This document shows, piece by piece, positions 42,180 to 50,867 of a DNA stretch of 64,000 bases (position 1 is the first letter of the stretch; every line of letters starts with the position of its first letter). The translations under genes were made by a program, and so were the position numbers. This DNA is from Nocardia xishanensis NBRC 101358 (GTDB lineage Bacteria; Actinomycetota; Actinomycetes; Mycobacteriales; Mycobacteriaceae). The stretch covers positions 1 through 64,000 of the forward strand of contig NZ_BDCF01000018.1 of assembly GCF_001613365.1 (NCBI RefSeq), given 5' to 3'. A model generated the notes under the pieces. The model made no database searches. It saw nothing but the letters and a program-made list of their open reading frames with translations, and was not told where the DNA came from.

Positions 42180-42613
42180 CGCCGCGCTTCCCGACGGTGC
42201 TCAGCCGGCGAAGTGCGCAGCACCCGTAAGACCACACCTGCCACAGCGGCGAGCCCACCGCCGGCCCGCGAGTGCGCGCTACGTCGTCGCACAGCTTCCA
42301 TACGCCTGGCAGAACGCCTACCTCCTGCGAAGCGTGCATCCCCGCTGCGAGGCCATACCCATCGGTAGAACCACACACGCCGGTCTGCCGTCCGGCCGTG
42401 CCGTCACATATGTCGCCCGCGCTTCACAGACGGGCTCGCCCGTGTGAAGCGTTCGCAGCGCCTGTGGGGCCACGCCTGCCTCAGCGCCGAGAGCGTGGCG
42501 TGTTGGGACCGGGCGGTGGCGTCGCGGGACCTGGGACGGGTGCTTGGGCGCTCATAGCGTCATGGGTGCCGGATGGAACGGTCCGGAATGTCCCCGAAGG
42601 AATTGCGAAACAT
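42180..42613. other. Intergenic region between the AraC and MDR genes
   Basis: 434 bases with no supported gene. It contains the hairpin at 42420-42451. The stretch is GC-rich and repetitive in character, with no clear promoter that I can name. Confidence 0.5.
42420..42451. terminator. Hairpin CGCTTCACA...TGTGAAGCG
   Basis: 9-bp arms CGCTTCACA and TGTGAAGCG, a 2-base bulge, then CGGGC - TC - GCCCG. It may end the AraC transcript, though it is 240 bases past the stop. Its outer arms resemble those at 24908-24944. Confidence 0.5.
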
Positions 42614-43648
42614 ATGAACACTCAATCGATTTCAACCACAACGTTGCCAGTGAGCACGCGTGGAATCCAGCTGGCGTCGCGTCCTGATGGTGCGCCGACG
42701 GCGGCGAACTTCGCGTTGGCGACCCGTCCGATTCCCGAACTCGCGGAGGGGCAGATTCTGGTGCGCAACACCTGGATGTCGGTCGATCCGTACATGCGTG
42801 GGCGGATGGACGATCGCCCGTCCTACATCGCTCCGTTCGAGGTGGGTGAGGTCATGGAGGGCTCGGCGATCGGGGAGGTGATCGCCTCGCGGTCGGCGCG
42901 GATCGCGGTGGGCGATCAGGTGACCCACTTCGCGGGCTGGCGCGAGCACGCGGTGGTCGACGCGGAGTTGGTGACGCCGATCGACACGGGCTCGGCTGCG
43001 CCGCAGCGCTTTCTCGGCGCGTTGGGTACCACCGGCCTCACGGCGTACGCGGCGCTGACCGACGTGGCGCCGGTCCGGCCCGGCGATACCGTCCTCGTTT
43101 CGGCGGCGGCGGGTGCGGTGGGCAGCGTCGCCGGGCAGATCGCCAAGGCGCTGGGGGCGGGGCGAGTGGTCGGCTCGGCGGGCGGACCCGCGAAAACCCG
43201 CCTGTCGCTGGACGAATTCGGATTCGACGCCGCCATCGACTACCGCGCGGGCGACCTGGCGGGACAGCTCGCCGCGGCGGCGCCGGATGGCATCGATGTC
43301 TACCTCGACAGCGTCGGCGGCGAGCTCCTGCGCGTCGCCGTGGCGGCCATGCGACCGAGGGGACGCGTCGCGCTGGTCGGCGCGATCAGCGGCTACAACG
43401 GCGCCACCGGTGAGCCGGGCCCCGACCTGTACCTGGCTGCCACCAAAGAGGTTTCGCTGCGCGGCATGCTGGTGACCAGTTACCTTCCGCTCTCCGGCGA
43501 GTACCTCGCGAAGGCCGCCCGCTGGCTCGCCGACGGCACCCTGCGCACCAGGGAAACCGTCTACGAAGGGCTCGAGCAGGCGCCCGCCGCGTTCCTCGGC
43601 GTACTGTCCGGAGCCAACACCGGCAAGATGCTGGTGCGCTTGGGGTAA
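42614..43648 (+). CDS. NADP-dependent zinc-free MDR oxidoreductase, CurA/PTGR-like
   Basis: 344 residues from the ATG at 42614. The opening region ends NTWMSVDPYMRGRM, a hallmark of the leukotriene B4 dehydrogenase/CurA group, and the NADP site is VSAAAGAVGSVAGQIAKALG. No zinc-binding cysteines are present. These enzymes reduce alpha,beta-unsaturated ketones and related electrophiles with NADPH. The gene stands after a long non-coding region and six bases before the convergent dipeptidase stop. Confidence 0.88.
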   Translation: MNTQSISTTTLPVSTRGIQLASRPDGAPTAANFALATRPIPELAEGQILVRNTWMSVDPYMRGRMDDRPSYIAPFEVGEVMEGSAIGEVIASRSARIAVGDQVTHFAGWREHAVVDAELVTPIDTGSAAPQRFLGALGTTGLTAYAALTDVAPVRPGDTVLVSAAAGAVGSVAGQIAKALGAGRVVGSAGGPAKTRLSLDEFGFDAAIDYRAGDLAGQLAAAAPDGIDVYLDSVGGELLRVAVAAMRPRGRVALVGAISGYNGATGEPGPDLYLAATKEVSLRGMLVTSYLPLSGEYLAKAARWLADGTLRTRETVYEGLEQAPAAFLGVLSGANTGKMLVRLG

Positions 43649-43654
43649 GCCGAT

Positions 43655-44629
43655 TCAGCCCCGCCACACCTGCTCGGCGACCCGGCGAAAGTTCCCGCCG
43701 AACACCGCGACTCGCTCGTCCTCGGTGAACCCGCGCGCGGCGAGTTCCGCGTCCAACCCGGCTCCCACGCCGACACCTAGCAGGTCCTCCGGCGGAACCC
43801 ATTGGAGCGGACCCCATTTGGTGTACGCATCGGAGAAGGCCGTGGGGTTGGCGAGCAGTTCGGCGTTGAAGTCGGCGGCGTCGAAGGAGTAGTCGGAGCC
43901 GATGCCGATGTGTTCGACGCCGACCAGGTCCGCGCCGTAGCGGATGTGGTCGGCCATCGCCGCGACGCGCTCGGCTCGCTCGTCGGGCGCGTTGCGGCCC
44001 AGGAAGATTCCGACGCCGTTGATGCCGATGACGCCGCCGGTCTCGGCACACGCCCTGGCCTGGTCGTCGGTGATGTTGCGCGGGTGATCCCACAGGGCGG
44101 CGAAATTGGCATGGCTGTAGATCATCGGCACGGTGGTGCGCGCGGCGAGGTCGAGTCCCGTGCGCCGGGAGCAGTGCGAGCCGTCGACGAACACGCCGAC
44201 CTCGTTGAGCTTGCGCACCAGGTCCCTGCCATAGGTGGTGAGGCCGGTGTCCTCGGTGTCCAGGCAACCGCAGCCCGCCTCGTTGGCGTGGTTGTAGGTC
44301 GGCAGCAGCGAGCGCACGCCGAGTTCGTGGAACACCTCGACGTTGTCCAGGTCGCCGCCGAGCGGACCGGCGTCCTCGAGATCGAAAGAGAGCGCGATCC
44401 GCTCAGGATCCCCGATGTCGTCGAGACCGGCGACCAGCCGGAATCGCCCGTCCGCCAGCGCATCACGGCGGAACTGGCGCACCAGCGCCAGCGCGTCGGC
44501 GGTGCGCTGCGGCGAGTATCCGATGTTCACCGACAGGTGGGAGCCGAGCGGATACCTGGCCAGCTCCGTGATGTCCGCGGAGGGCAGCAGCGGCAGACAG
44601 CAGTGCTGTTCCCACAGGAAGGGAGACAA
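43655..44629 (-). CDS. M19 family (renal dipeptidase-like) peptidase
   Basis: 324 residues from a TTG at 44629. The first residues, LWEQHCCLPL, differ from the DGHxD start of classical M19 enzymes, but are a pattern I associate with an actinobacterial branch. A metal-bridging acidic residue in LSFDLEDAGPL and histidines in DGSHCSRRT and YSHANFAAL follow, then GSDYSFDAADF. M19 proteins hydrolyse dipeptides, often with D-residues. No signal peptide is seen, so it is probably cytoplasmic. Substrate unknown. It converges on the MDR reductase gene. Confidence 0.82.
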   Translation of the reverse strand: MSPFLWEQHCCLPLLPSADITELARYPLGSHLSVNIGYSPQRTADALALVRQFRRDALADGRFRLVAGLDDIGDPERIALSFDLEDAGPLGGDLDNVEVFHELGVRSLLPTYNHANEAGCGCLDTEDTGLTTYGRDLVRKLNEVGVFVDGSHCSRRTGLDLAARTTVPMIYSHANFAALWDHPRNITDDQARACAETGGVIGINGVGIFLGRNAPDERAERVAAMADHIRYGADLVGVEHIGIGSDYSFDAADFNAELLANPTAFSDAYTKWGPLQWVPPEDLLGVGVGAGLDAELAARGFTEDERVAVFGGNFRRVAEQVWRG

Positions 44630-44834
44630 ATTCGGACTCCTGTCGCTCGGTACGGGACTCCGATCCTAGAAGCGGAGCCGAACGGAACCCGTCCCGAACT
44701 CGCGCGCGACGAAGCCGACGGCAGCCATGAGCGGCGAATTCGAGACGCATCCGCGACTCGGCCGTGGCTAACGGAACGTCGGATTCGACCGATTTCCAAG
44801 TTGTTTCGATCCCCAATGCCCAAGGCGGTGCGAC

Positions 44835-45380
44835 GTGCGTCGCTTCCTCGTACTGATTTCCGCGCTGATCGCCGGAATCGGACTCCTCATCGTTCCCGGC
44901 CCGGCCCTCGCGACTCCCTCCTACTGCGGTTTGGACTGGGGTTCGATGGACAAGTCGAACCCCGGTCACTCGACCGCTCCGATCACGAATGTGCGTTCCG
45001 GTCGCCACCAGTGCTTCGACCGGCTCGTCATCGACGTAGCGGGCCCGGTCACCGGCTACCGGGCCGCCTATGTCGGCTCGGTGACGATGGACGCGTCGGG
45101 TGCGCCCGTGCCGCTGCGCGGCGACGCGTTCCTCAGCGTGACGGTGCACGCGCCCGCCTACGACGACGCGGGCAACGGTACCTACCAGCCCGACGATCGC
45201 GGCGAACTGGCCAGAGTCGGCGGTTATCAAACCTTCCGTCAGATCGCCTGGGCGGGCTCGTTCGAAGGCCAGACCACCTTCGGTGTCGGCGTGCGCGCGC
45301 GGCTGCCGTTCCGGGTGTACACGCTGGACGGACCCGGCGCAGGATCGCGGGTAGTGCTCGACGTCGCACACTTCTGGTAA
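44835..45380 (+). CDS. Secreted AMIN-like domain protein
   Basis: 181 residues from a GTG at 44835. A signal peptide (about 1-27, cleavage near ALA-TP) leads to one beta-rich domain with FDRLVIDVAG, then GGYQTFRQIAWAGSFEGQTT, FGVGVRARLPFRVY and a final RVVLDVAHFW. This matches the actinobacterial AMIN-like domain found in exported proteins. Two cysteines (CGLDWGS and HQCFDRL) could form a disulfide. Role unknown; cell-wall binding is suggested by the family name only. Confidence 0.78.
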   Translation: MRRFLVLISALIAGIGLLIVPGPALATPSYCGLDWGSMDKSNPGHSTAPITNVRSGRHQCFDRLVIDVAGPVTGYRAAYVGSVTMDASGAPVPLRGDAFLSVTVHAPAYDDAGNGTYQPDDRGELARVGGYQTFRQIAWAGSFEGQTTFGVGVRARLPFRVYTLDGPGAGSRVVLDVAHFW

Positions 45381-45421
45381 CCGCGCACGCAGGGAGGACG
45401 TCGCTCAGCAACAATAATGAT

Positions 45422-45502
45422 ATGAGGGAACGCAGTGAGCGAATCATGTGCCAGCGCGCTTCGCGCATGCCGGAGCCGAGCGCCAGCGAGGCGCAGGCAT
45501 GA
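45422..45502 (+). CDS. Possible 26-residue leader peptide before the S9 peptidase
   Basis: A short frame beginning MRERSERIM and ending in a TGA that overlaps the peptidase ATG (ATGA). It has no clear Shine-Dalgarno. The DNA is repetitive, with a GCGCGCTTCGCGC hairpin, and the frame opening resembles that of the short frame at 14127-14192. It may be a coupling peptide or only a reading of a repeat family. Confidence 0.3.
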   Translation: MRERSERIMCQRASRMPEPSASEAQA

Positions 45503-47568
45503 GCGGCGTTGAGCAGAACGTGACGGATCCCTACCTCTGGCTCGAAGAAGTGACCGGCGAGCAACCCCTGGCATGGGCGCGCGCACACAACGAGGTGGTC
45601 GGTCAGCGCTTCGCGTCGACCGAGCGGTTCACCGACCTGGAGCGCCGCATCCTTGACATGCTCGACACCGATACCAAGATCGCCTATCCGGGCCGTCGCG
45701 GGCGCTGGCTGTACAACTTCTGGCGCGACGCCGAGCACCCGCGCGGCCTGTGGCGCCGCACCACGTTCGCCGAGTACGCCAAGGACTCGCCCGACTGGGA
45801 CATCCTGATCGACCTCGACGCCCTTGCCGACGCCGAGGACGAGAACTGGGTGTGGGGCGGCGCCGCGGTGCTGCGTCCCGAGCAGTCGCGCGCGCTCGTC
45901 AGCCTGTCGCGGGGCGGCGCCGACGCCAAGGTAGTTCGCGAATTCGACATCGAGCGAAGGGAATTCATCGACCCGGCGGACGGTGGCTACTTCCTGCCCG
46001 AGGCGAAATCCGAGATCAGGTGGATCGACGTCGACTCGGTATACGTCGGCACCGACTTCGGCCCTGGTTCGCTGACCGAATCCGGCTATCCACGCATCGC
46101 CAAGCGCTGGCGCCGTGGTACCGAACTCGCCGATGCCGAAACGGTTTTCGAGGGCACGGTGGACGACGTCGCGGTGTCCGCGGGCTACGACCGCACGCCC
46201 GGCTACGAACGCCATTTCGTCGGCCGCGCCACCGACTTCTTCAACGAAGAGGTGCACCTCATCGAGCCGGACGGCTCGCTGCGCCACATCGACGTGCCGA
46301 GCGACGCCAGCGAGTCCTGGTACAAGGACTGGCTGCTGGTACGGCTGAAGTCGCCGTGGGAGGTGGGCGGCGTGACCTATCCGGCCGGCGCCCTGCTGGC
46401 CACCGATTTCGAGAGCTTCCTCGCCGGCGCAAGGGATTTCGAGGCGCTCTTCACGCCCGACGCGCACACCTCGCTGCACGGCTACGGCTGGACCGAGAAC
46501 CACCTGCTGCTCATCACCCTGCAAGACGTCCAGACCAAGCTGCACGTGCTGACCCCGGGACCGGACGGATGGACCGTCGAGCCGCTGGCCGACACCCCGC
46601 CGATGGCCACGACCAGCGTCATGAACCTGGACCCGCTCGAGGGCGGCGACGAGTTCATGCTCACCACGAGCGGATTCACCACGCCCGCCACACTGCTGGC
46701 CAGCGCGGTCGGCGGCAGCACCGAGCAACTCAAGCAGGAGCCCGCCTTCTTCGACGCGGACGGCGTGGAGACCGAGCAGTTCTTCGCCCGGTCCGACGAC
46801 GGAACGATGGTGCCGTACTTCGTGATTCGGCACCGCGACAGCAAGGACGTCCCCGGTCCCACCGTCATGTCCGGCTACGGCGGCTTCGAGGTCTCCCGCA
46901 CACCCGCCTACAGCGGCGCCTCCGGCATGGGCTGGCTGGAGCGCGGCGGCACCTGGGTGATGACCAACATCCGCGGCGGCGGCGAGTACGGTCCCGAATG
47001 GCACACGTCGGTCCAGAAGGCCAACCGCCACAAGGTCTACGAGGATTTCGCCGCCATCGCAAGGGATCTGGTCGACCGTGGCATCACCACGCCCGCGCAG
47101 CTCGGCGCGGTGGGCGGGAGCAACGGCGGTCTGCTGATGGGCGTGATGCTGACCCGGTATCCGGAACTGTTCGGCGCCATCGTCTGCCAGGTCCCGCTGC
47201 TCGACATGAAGCGCTACCACCTGCTGCTGGCGGGCGCCTCCTGGATGGCGGAGTACGGCGACCCGGACAAGCCGGAGGAATGGGAGTACATCGGCGAGTA
47301 CTCGCCGTATCAGAACACCAGCGCCGACGCCGACTACCCGCCGATCCTGATCACCACCTCCACCCGCGACGACCGCGTGCACCCCGGCCACGCCCGCAAG
47401 ATGGCGGCGCTGTTGGAGGAGCAGGGCCACACGTTCTGGTACCACGAGAACATCGAGGGCGGACACGGCGGCGCGGCGGACAACAAGCAGATGGCTTTCC
47501 AGGCCGCGCTCATCTACGAGTTCTTCACCCAGATGCTCATGGAGGGCGACGAACAGCGGGCGCGCTGA
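45499..47568 (+). CDS. Prolyl oligopeptidase family (S9) serine peptidase
   Basis: 689 residues from the ATG at 45499. The start TDPYLWLEEVTGEQPLAWA is the usual opening of the family; a beta-propeller follows to about residue 420; the hydrolase domain carries GGSNGG with the nucleophile serine, the acid in STRDDRVHP, and the histidine in IEGGHGGAAD. It cleaves short peptides after proline, or possibly other residues. No signal peptide, so cytoplasmic. It ends two bases before the convergent WS/DGAT stop. Confidence 0.9.
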   Translation: MSGVEQNVTDPYLWLEEVTGEQPLAWARAHNEVVGQRFASTERFTDLERRILDMLDTDTKIAYPGRRGRWLYNFWRDAEHPRGLWRRTTFAEYAKDSPDWDILIDLDALADAEDENWVWGGAAVLRPEQSRALVSLSRGGADAKVVREFDIERREFIDPADGGYFLPEAKSEIRWIDVDSVYVGTDFGPGSLTESGYPRIAKRWRRGTELADAETVFEGTVDDVAVSAGYDRTPGYERHFVGRATDFFNEEVHLIEPDGSLRHIDVPSDASESWYKDWLLVRLKSPWEVGGVTYPAGALLATDFESFLAGARDFEALFTPDAHTSLHGYGWTENHLLLITLQDVQTKLHVLTPGPDGWTVEPLADTPPMATTSVMNLDPLEGGDEFMLTTSGFTTPATLLASAVGGSTEQLKQEPAFFDADGVETEQFFARSDDGTMVPYFVIRHRDSKDVPGPTVMSGYGGFEVSRTPAYSGASGMGWLERGGTWVMTNIRGGGEYGPEWHTSVQKANRHKVYEDFAAIARDLVDRGITTPAQLGAVGGSNGGLLMGVMLTRYPELFGAIVCQVPLLDMKRYHLLLAGASWMAEYGDPDKPEEWEYIGEYSPYQNTSADADYPPILITTSTRDDRVHPGHARKMAALLEEQGHTFWYHENIEGGHGGAADNKQMAFQAALIYEFFTQMLMEGDEQRAR

Positions 47569-47569
47569 A

Positions 47570-48925
47570 CTACGCCGTGACGTGCTCGAGCTCTGTCAGC
47601 CCCTCCTCCAGGTGCCGGAGAATCCGCTGGAGGTGGGGCACGCTGCGGCGGCAGCCGACCACGCCGAAATCGAGGTTGCCCGCGTTGGAGGTGACGGTGA
47701 TGTTGAGCGCCTGACCGTCCAGCACGATAGACATCGGGTAGTTGCCGTCCAGCCGCGCGCCGTTCCAGTACATCGGTTCGCGCGGCCCCGGCACATTGGA
47801 GATCACGATGTTGAACGGCGGGCGCGTCATGGCGACGAAGCCGGGCACGCTCGACAGGCCGAGCGGCGCGATCATCAACGCCGACACCGCGAGCGCCTCC
47901 ACCTTCGGCATCTGCGCGAACAGCCGCTTGCCCTCGCTCATGGACGCGCTGACCGCGCGCAGGCGCTCGCCCGCGTCGGACAGATCGGTGCCGAGGTTGC
48001 ACAGAATGGTGCCCACCGCGTTGCCGCTCGCCTCGCCCGCGCCTTCCCGCCGCAGCGACACCGGAACCATGGCGATCAGCGATCGATCCGGCAGCGCGTT
48101 GTGTTCGAGCAGATAGGCGCGCAGCGCCGCCGAGCACATCGTGAGCACCACATCGTTGACGGTGACGCCCGCGGCCGCCTGCACCGCCCTGATCCGCGCC
48201 AGCGGCCACGACTGCGCCGCGCATCGCCGCGCTCCCCCGATCGGCACGTTGAACATGGAGTCCGGCGCGTCGAACGGAAGGGTGAGCCGATGCTCCGCCA
48301 AGGCCTGCTTGGCCAGCCTCAGCGTCGATGGCGCGAGCCTGCCGAGACCGCGCAGCGCACCCGTCGCGCGCCCGGCCAGCGACGGACCAGGTCCGTGTCC
48401 GCGCTGGTCCGCGAGGCTCCACGGCACCCGCACGTCGGTCGCGTATGGATCGGTGCTCAGCGTGCGCTGCAACAGGCGTTGCGCGGCGACGCCGTCGATC
48501 AGTGCGTGGTGGACCTTGGTGTAGACCGCGAGCCTGCCGTCGTTCAACCCTTCGATCAAACGCTGCTCCCACAGCGGCCGATGCCGGTCGAGCAGGCTGC
48601 TGTGCAGGCGCGATGTGAGGTCGAGCAGCTCACGGACCCGGCCCGGCGATGGGAGGGCGGCGCGACGCAGGTGATAGTCCAGATCCACCTCGGCGTCGTA
48701 GGACCAGGTGAGATTCGAGATGCCGCCCAACACGGTGCCGGGACGCTTGCGGAACACCCGTTTGCTTACCGGGATCGCGAGCATCTGTTCGTGAATGGTC
48801 CTGGCGAAATCGGGTCCGGCGTCGTCCGGCGGCTGGAACAGCTGGAGGGAACCCACGTGCATCGGGTGTTCCCTCGACTCGTTCACCAGGAAGATCGCGT
48901 CTGGCGGAGATATCAACTCGACCAT
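47570..48925 (-). CDS. Wax ester synthase/diacylglycerol acyltransferase
   Basis: 451 residues from the ATG at 48925 with AAGGGACGGG upstream. The catalytic HHxxxDG motif is HHALIDG at 139-145 after TKVHH. The C-terminal half has VNDVVLTMCSAALRAYL and NIVISNVPGP, typical of the family. It joins fatty acyl-CoA to diacylglycerol or alcohol to make storage lipid, a common trait of Nocardia, Rhodococcus and mycobacteria, which carry many paralogues. Alternative upstream starts exist but the family begins at this methionine. Confidence 0.92.
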   Translation of the reverse strand: MVELISPPDAIFLVNESREHPMHVGSLQLFQPPDDAGPDFARTIHEQMLAIPVSKRVFRKRPGTVLGGISNLTWSYDAEVDLDYHLRRAALPSPGRVRELLDLTSRLHSSLLDRHRPLWEQRLIEGLNDGRLAVYTKVHHALIDGVAAQRLLQRTLSTDPYATDVRVPWSLADQRGHGPGPSLAGRATGALRGLGRLAPSTLRLAKQALAEHRLTLPFDAPDSMFNVPIGGARRCAAQSWPLARIRAVQAAAGVTVNDVVLTMCSAALRAYLLEHNALPDRSLIAMVPVSLRREGAGEASGNAVGTILCNLGTDLSDAGERLRAVSASMSEGKRLFAQMPKVEALAVSALMIAPLGLSSVPGFVAMTRPPFNIVISNVPGPREPMYWNGARLDGNYPMSIVLDGQALNITVTSNAGNLDFGVVGCRRSVPHLQRILRHLEEGLTELEHVTA

Positions 48926-49059
48926 GTGCCCGTCCCTTGCCGAACTCGGGTCGAAGCAATGTACCGCTTCGGCCGGAGAGCTCGGCCGGATTCGGGGCCG
49001 AGGTGCGCCGCTGTGACCACGCTGATATCTACGGACGCGACGCCGAGCCCGCGCCGCGA

Positions 49060-49920
49060 TCACCGATCGCGCAACCACTTCTCGATGCGGTCGACGGTGG
49101 AGTTCGGGTCCGGGATCCAGCCGTTGTGTCCCAACCGTTCCGGCTGATGCCAGGTGGTCAGCTCGGCAGCGGGCATCTTGCCGACCAGGTGCTCGGCCGA
49201 CCCGCGCGGAGTGAGCTCGTCGCCCGCGATGGTGATCGACAGGACCGGCAGCTTCAGCCGGGCGATGCGTTCCTCGTAGTCGATATCGGCCCCGACCGGC
49301 ACGAACCGGCCGGTGCGCGCCAACCGCGCCCAGTCGGAGATGAGCACCTTCGACTGCGGGCCGAAGCCGCCGACCGTGATCCGATCGCCCGGCCAGAAAC
49401 CGGCGACGCTGGCGGTGAGCGAGGCCGCCGCGGTACCGAACAGCATGCCGGGACTGAACAATCCGCGATAACCCCGGTAGTACGGCGTGCCCGATGCGAC
49501 GAGGATCAGCCCGCCCAGCCTGCCGCGGATCCGCGCCGCGTACATCACGGCGAGCTGACCGCCCATGCTGTGCCCGAGCAAGTACGGCGTGCTGGCCGGG
49601 AACCGATCGCGCACCGCCTGGAAGATCGCCGGGAAGTCCACCGAAACCAGCTCGTGGTAGCCGTAGGTGCTGGTCGGGCTCGGCCGGGGGCGGCTGTCGC
49701 CATTGCCGCGCAGTTCGCCGATGGCGGCGTCGAATCCGCGCGCGGCGAGTTGCTGGGCGACGAGTTCGTAGTAGGCGCCGGGCACGCCGAGCCCCGGCAC
49801 GATCACCACGACCGGGCGCGGCGCGTCGGGCGTGACCGCATGCCGGTGCTGACCCTCGGCCGGTATCAACCGCACCGGAATGGTGCTGCCGTCCGGCACC
49901 TGGATCGGAACTGTCTCCAT
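49060..49920 (-). CDS. Alpha/beta hydrolase
   Basis: 286 residues from the ATG at 49920. The nucleophile elbow is GHSMGG with Ser118, the oxyanion region VPGLGVPGAYYE, a likely acid in ITIAGDELTP and a histidine in RLGHNGW. This is the monoacylglycerol-lipase-like or esterase class; substrate unknown. It lies just upstream of the WS/DGAT gene in the same direction (134 bases), so a role in neutral-lipid turnover is possible by context. The TetR gene 62 bases upstream in the same orientation may control it. Confidence 0.85.
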   Translation of the reverse strand: METVPIQVPDGSTIPVRLIPAEGQHRHAVTPDAPRPVVVIVPGLGVPGAYYELVAQQLAARGFDAAIGELRGNGDSRPRPSPTSTYGYHELVSVDFPAIFQAVRDRFPASTPYLLGHSMGGQLAVMYAARIRGRLGGLILVASGTPYYRGYRGLFSPGMLFGTAAASLTASVAGFWPGDRITVGGFGPQSKVLISDWARLARTGRFVPVGADIDYEERIARLKLPVLSITIAGDELTPRGSAEHLVGKMPAAELTTWHQPERLGHNGWIPDPNSTVDRIEKWLRDR

Positions 49921-49982
49921 GCAGCGCACGCTACCGCGCGGCATCGCGCATCGCCGCGCGGGCAGCCCGGCCGCCCGGCCCG

Positions 49983-50615
49983 CTACGCGCCGACCGCACC
50001 CATGATCACTCGGCTGAGCACGCGGATCACGTCGTCCAGCGGCGGGCGCGGATCCGAGCCGCTCCACGAATCCACCACGTAGTTGACCGCGCCGATGATC
50101 GCCAGTACGCGCATTTCGTAATCGCCGGGCGGGATTTGGCCCTGCATGGCCGCGTCCTCCGCGGCACTGGCCAGCAGCGAACCCCACACGCGGCGTAGCT
50201 CGAGGCGGAACTTCTCCACCTTCGGTCCGGCGCCGACCACCTCGACGAGCGCCACTCGCGCCTTGCGCGGATCCGACCCGATGGACTCGACGTAGGCGCG
50301 CACCGCGGCATCGATGAGTTCGAGCGCTGAAGCGTCGGGCGTCTCCTCCAGCGCGGCAGTCACCGCTTCGCGCGACTCCTTGTCGATTTGCTCGTAGAGC
50401 TCGAGTAGGAGCGACTCGCGCCCGGTGAACTCCTCGTAGAACTGTCTTGAGGAGAGCCCGGCGTCTTTACAGATGGCGCCCACCGAACTATTGGCGTATC
50501 CGTCGCGCGCAAAGACCGTCAGGCCTGATTCCAGAAAACGCGCACGCCGCTGGCGTTGCCGGTCCTCTACGGGTTGCCCGGCATACATTCGTCCCGTATT
50601 CGCATCCTGTGACAT
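49983..50615 (-). CDS. TetR-family transcriptional regulator
   Basis: 210 residues from the ATG at 50615; a later ATG at 50588 is also possible. The helix-turn-helix is LTVFARDGYANSSVGAIC and LSSRQFYEEFTGRESLLLEL. The C-terminal domain has VALVEVVGAGPKVEKFR, like the TetR at 7032-7685. It is the first gene before the alpha/beta hydrolase and WS/DGAT genes, all on the minus strand. A perfect 15-bp hairpin lies 16 bases upstream of the start. Confidence 0.86.
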   Translation of the reverse strand: MSQDANTGRMYAGQPVEDRQRQRRARFLESGLTVFARDGYANSSVGAICKDAGLSSRQFYEEFTGRESLLLELYEQIDKESREAVTAALEETPDASALELIDAAVRAYVESIGSDPRKARVALVEVVGAGPKVEKFRLELRRVWGSLLASAAEDAAMQGQIPPGDYEMRVLAIIGAVNYVVDSWSGSDPRPPLDDVIRVLSRVIMGAVGA

Positions 50616-50630
50616 TGCGCCAGACAATAC

Positions 50631-50669
50631 CGAAGGGCCCGATCCCCTCGTCATGGATCGGGCCCTTCG
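50631..50669. terminator. Perfect 15-bp hairpin upstream of the TetR gene
   Basis: CGAAGGGCCCGATCC and its exact complement flank a nine-base loop. It is 16 bases before the TetR ATG and about 200 bases past the HAD-phosphatase stop on the same strand. It may end the HAD transcript or form a leader structure. No U-tract. Confidence 0.55.
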
Positions 50670-50867
50670 TCTCAACCTTCGACCGACCGCGCGTTAGCCG
50701 AAAGTTGGCAGCCTGGTAGCTAGATCAATCATTCCTCCGATCCGACCATCGTGACTCTCTCGTCACTGGCTGTTTGCCGAAACGGACGATACCGAGTGAT
50801 GCGCCGCGCGGGAAGGCTTTTGGAGGAAATTAGTAGAACTTTTTTAGCACGGACCGGTCCCTCTCGT

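Noticed and set aside
29307..42451. 13-base match TTCACACGGGCGA between 29307 and the complement of the 42420 hairpin
   Set aside because: A 13-base match between two places is expected by chance in 64 kb of high-GC DNA, so it was not treated as a shared element.
45133..47466. 777-codon minus-strand frame opposite the S9 peptidase
   Set aside because: Antisense shadow; no family motif, while the plus strand carries the complete peptidase.
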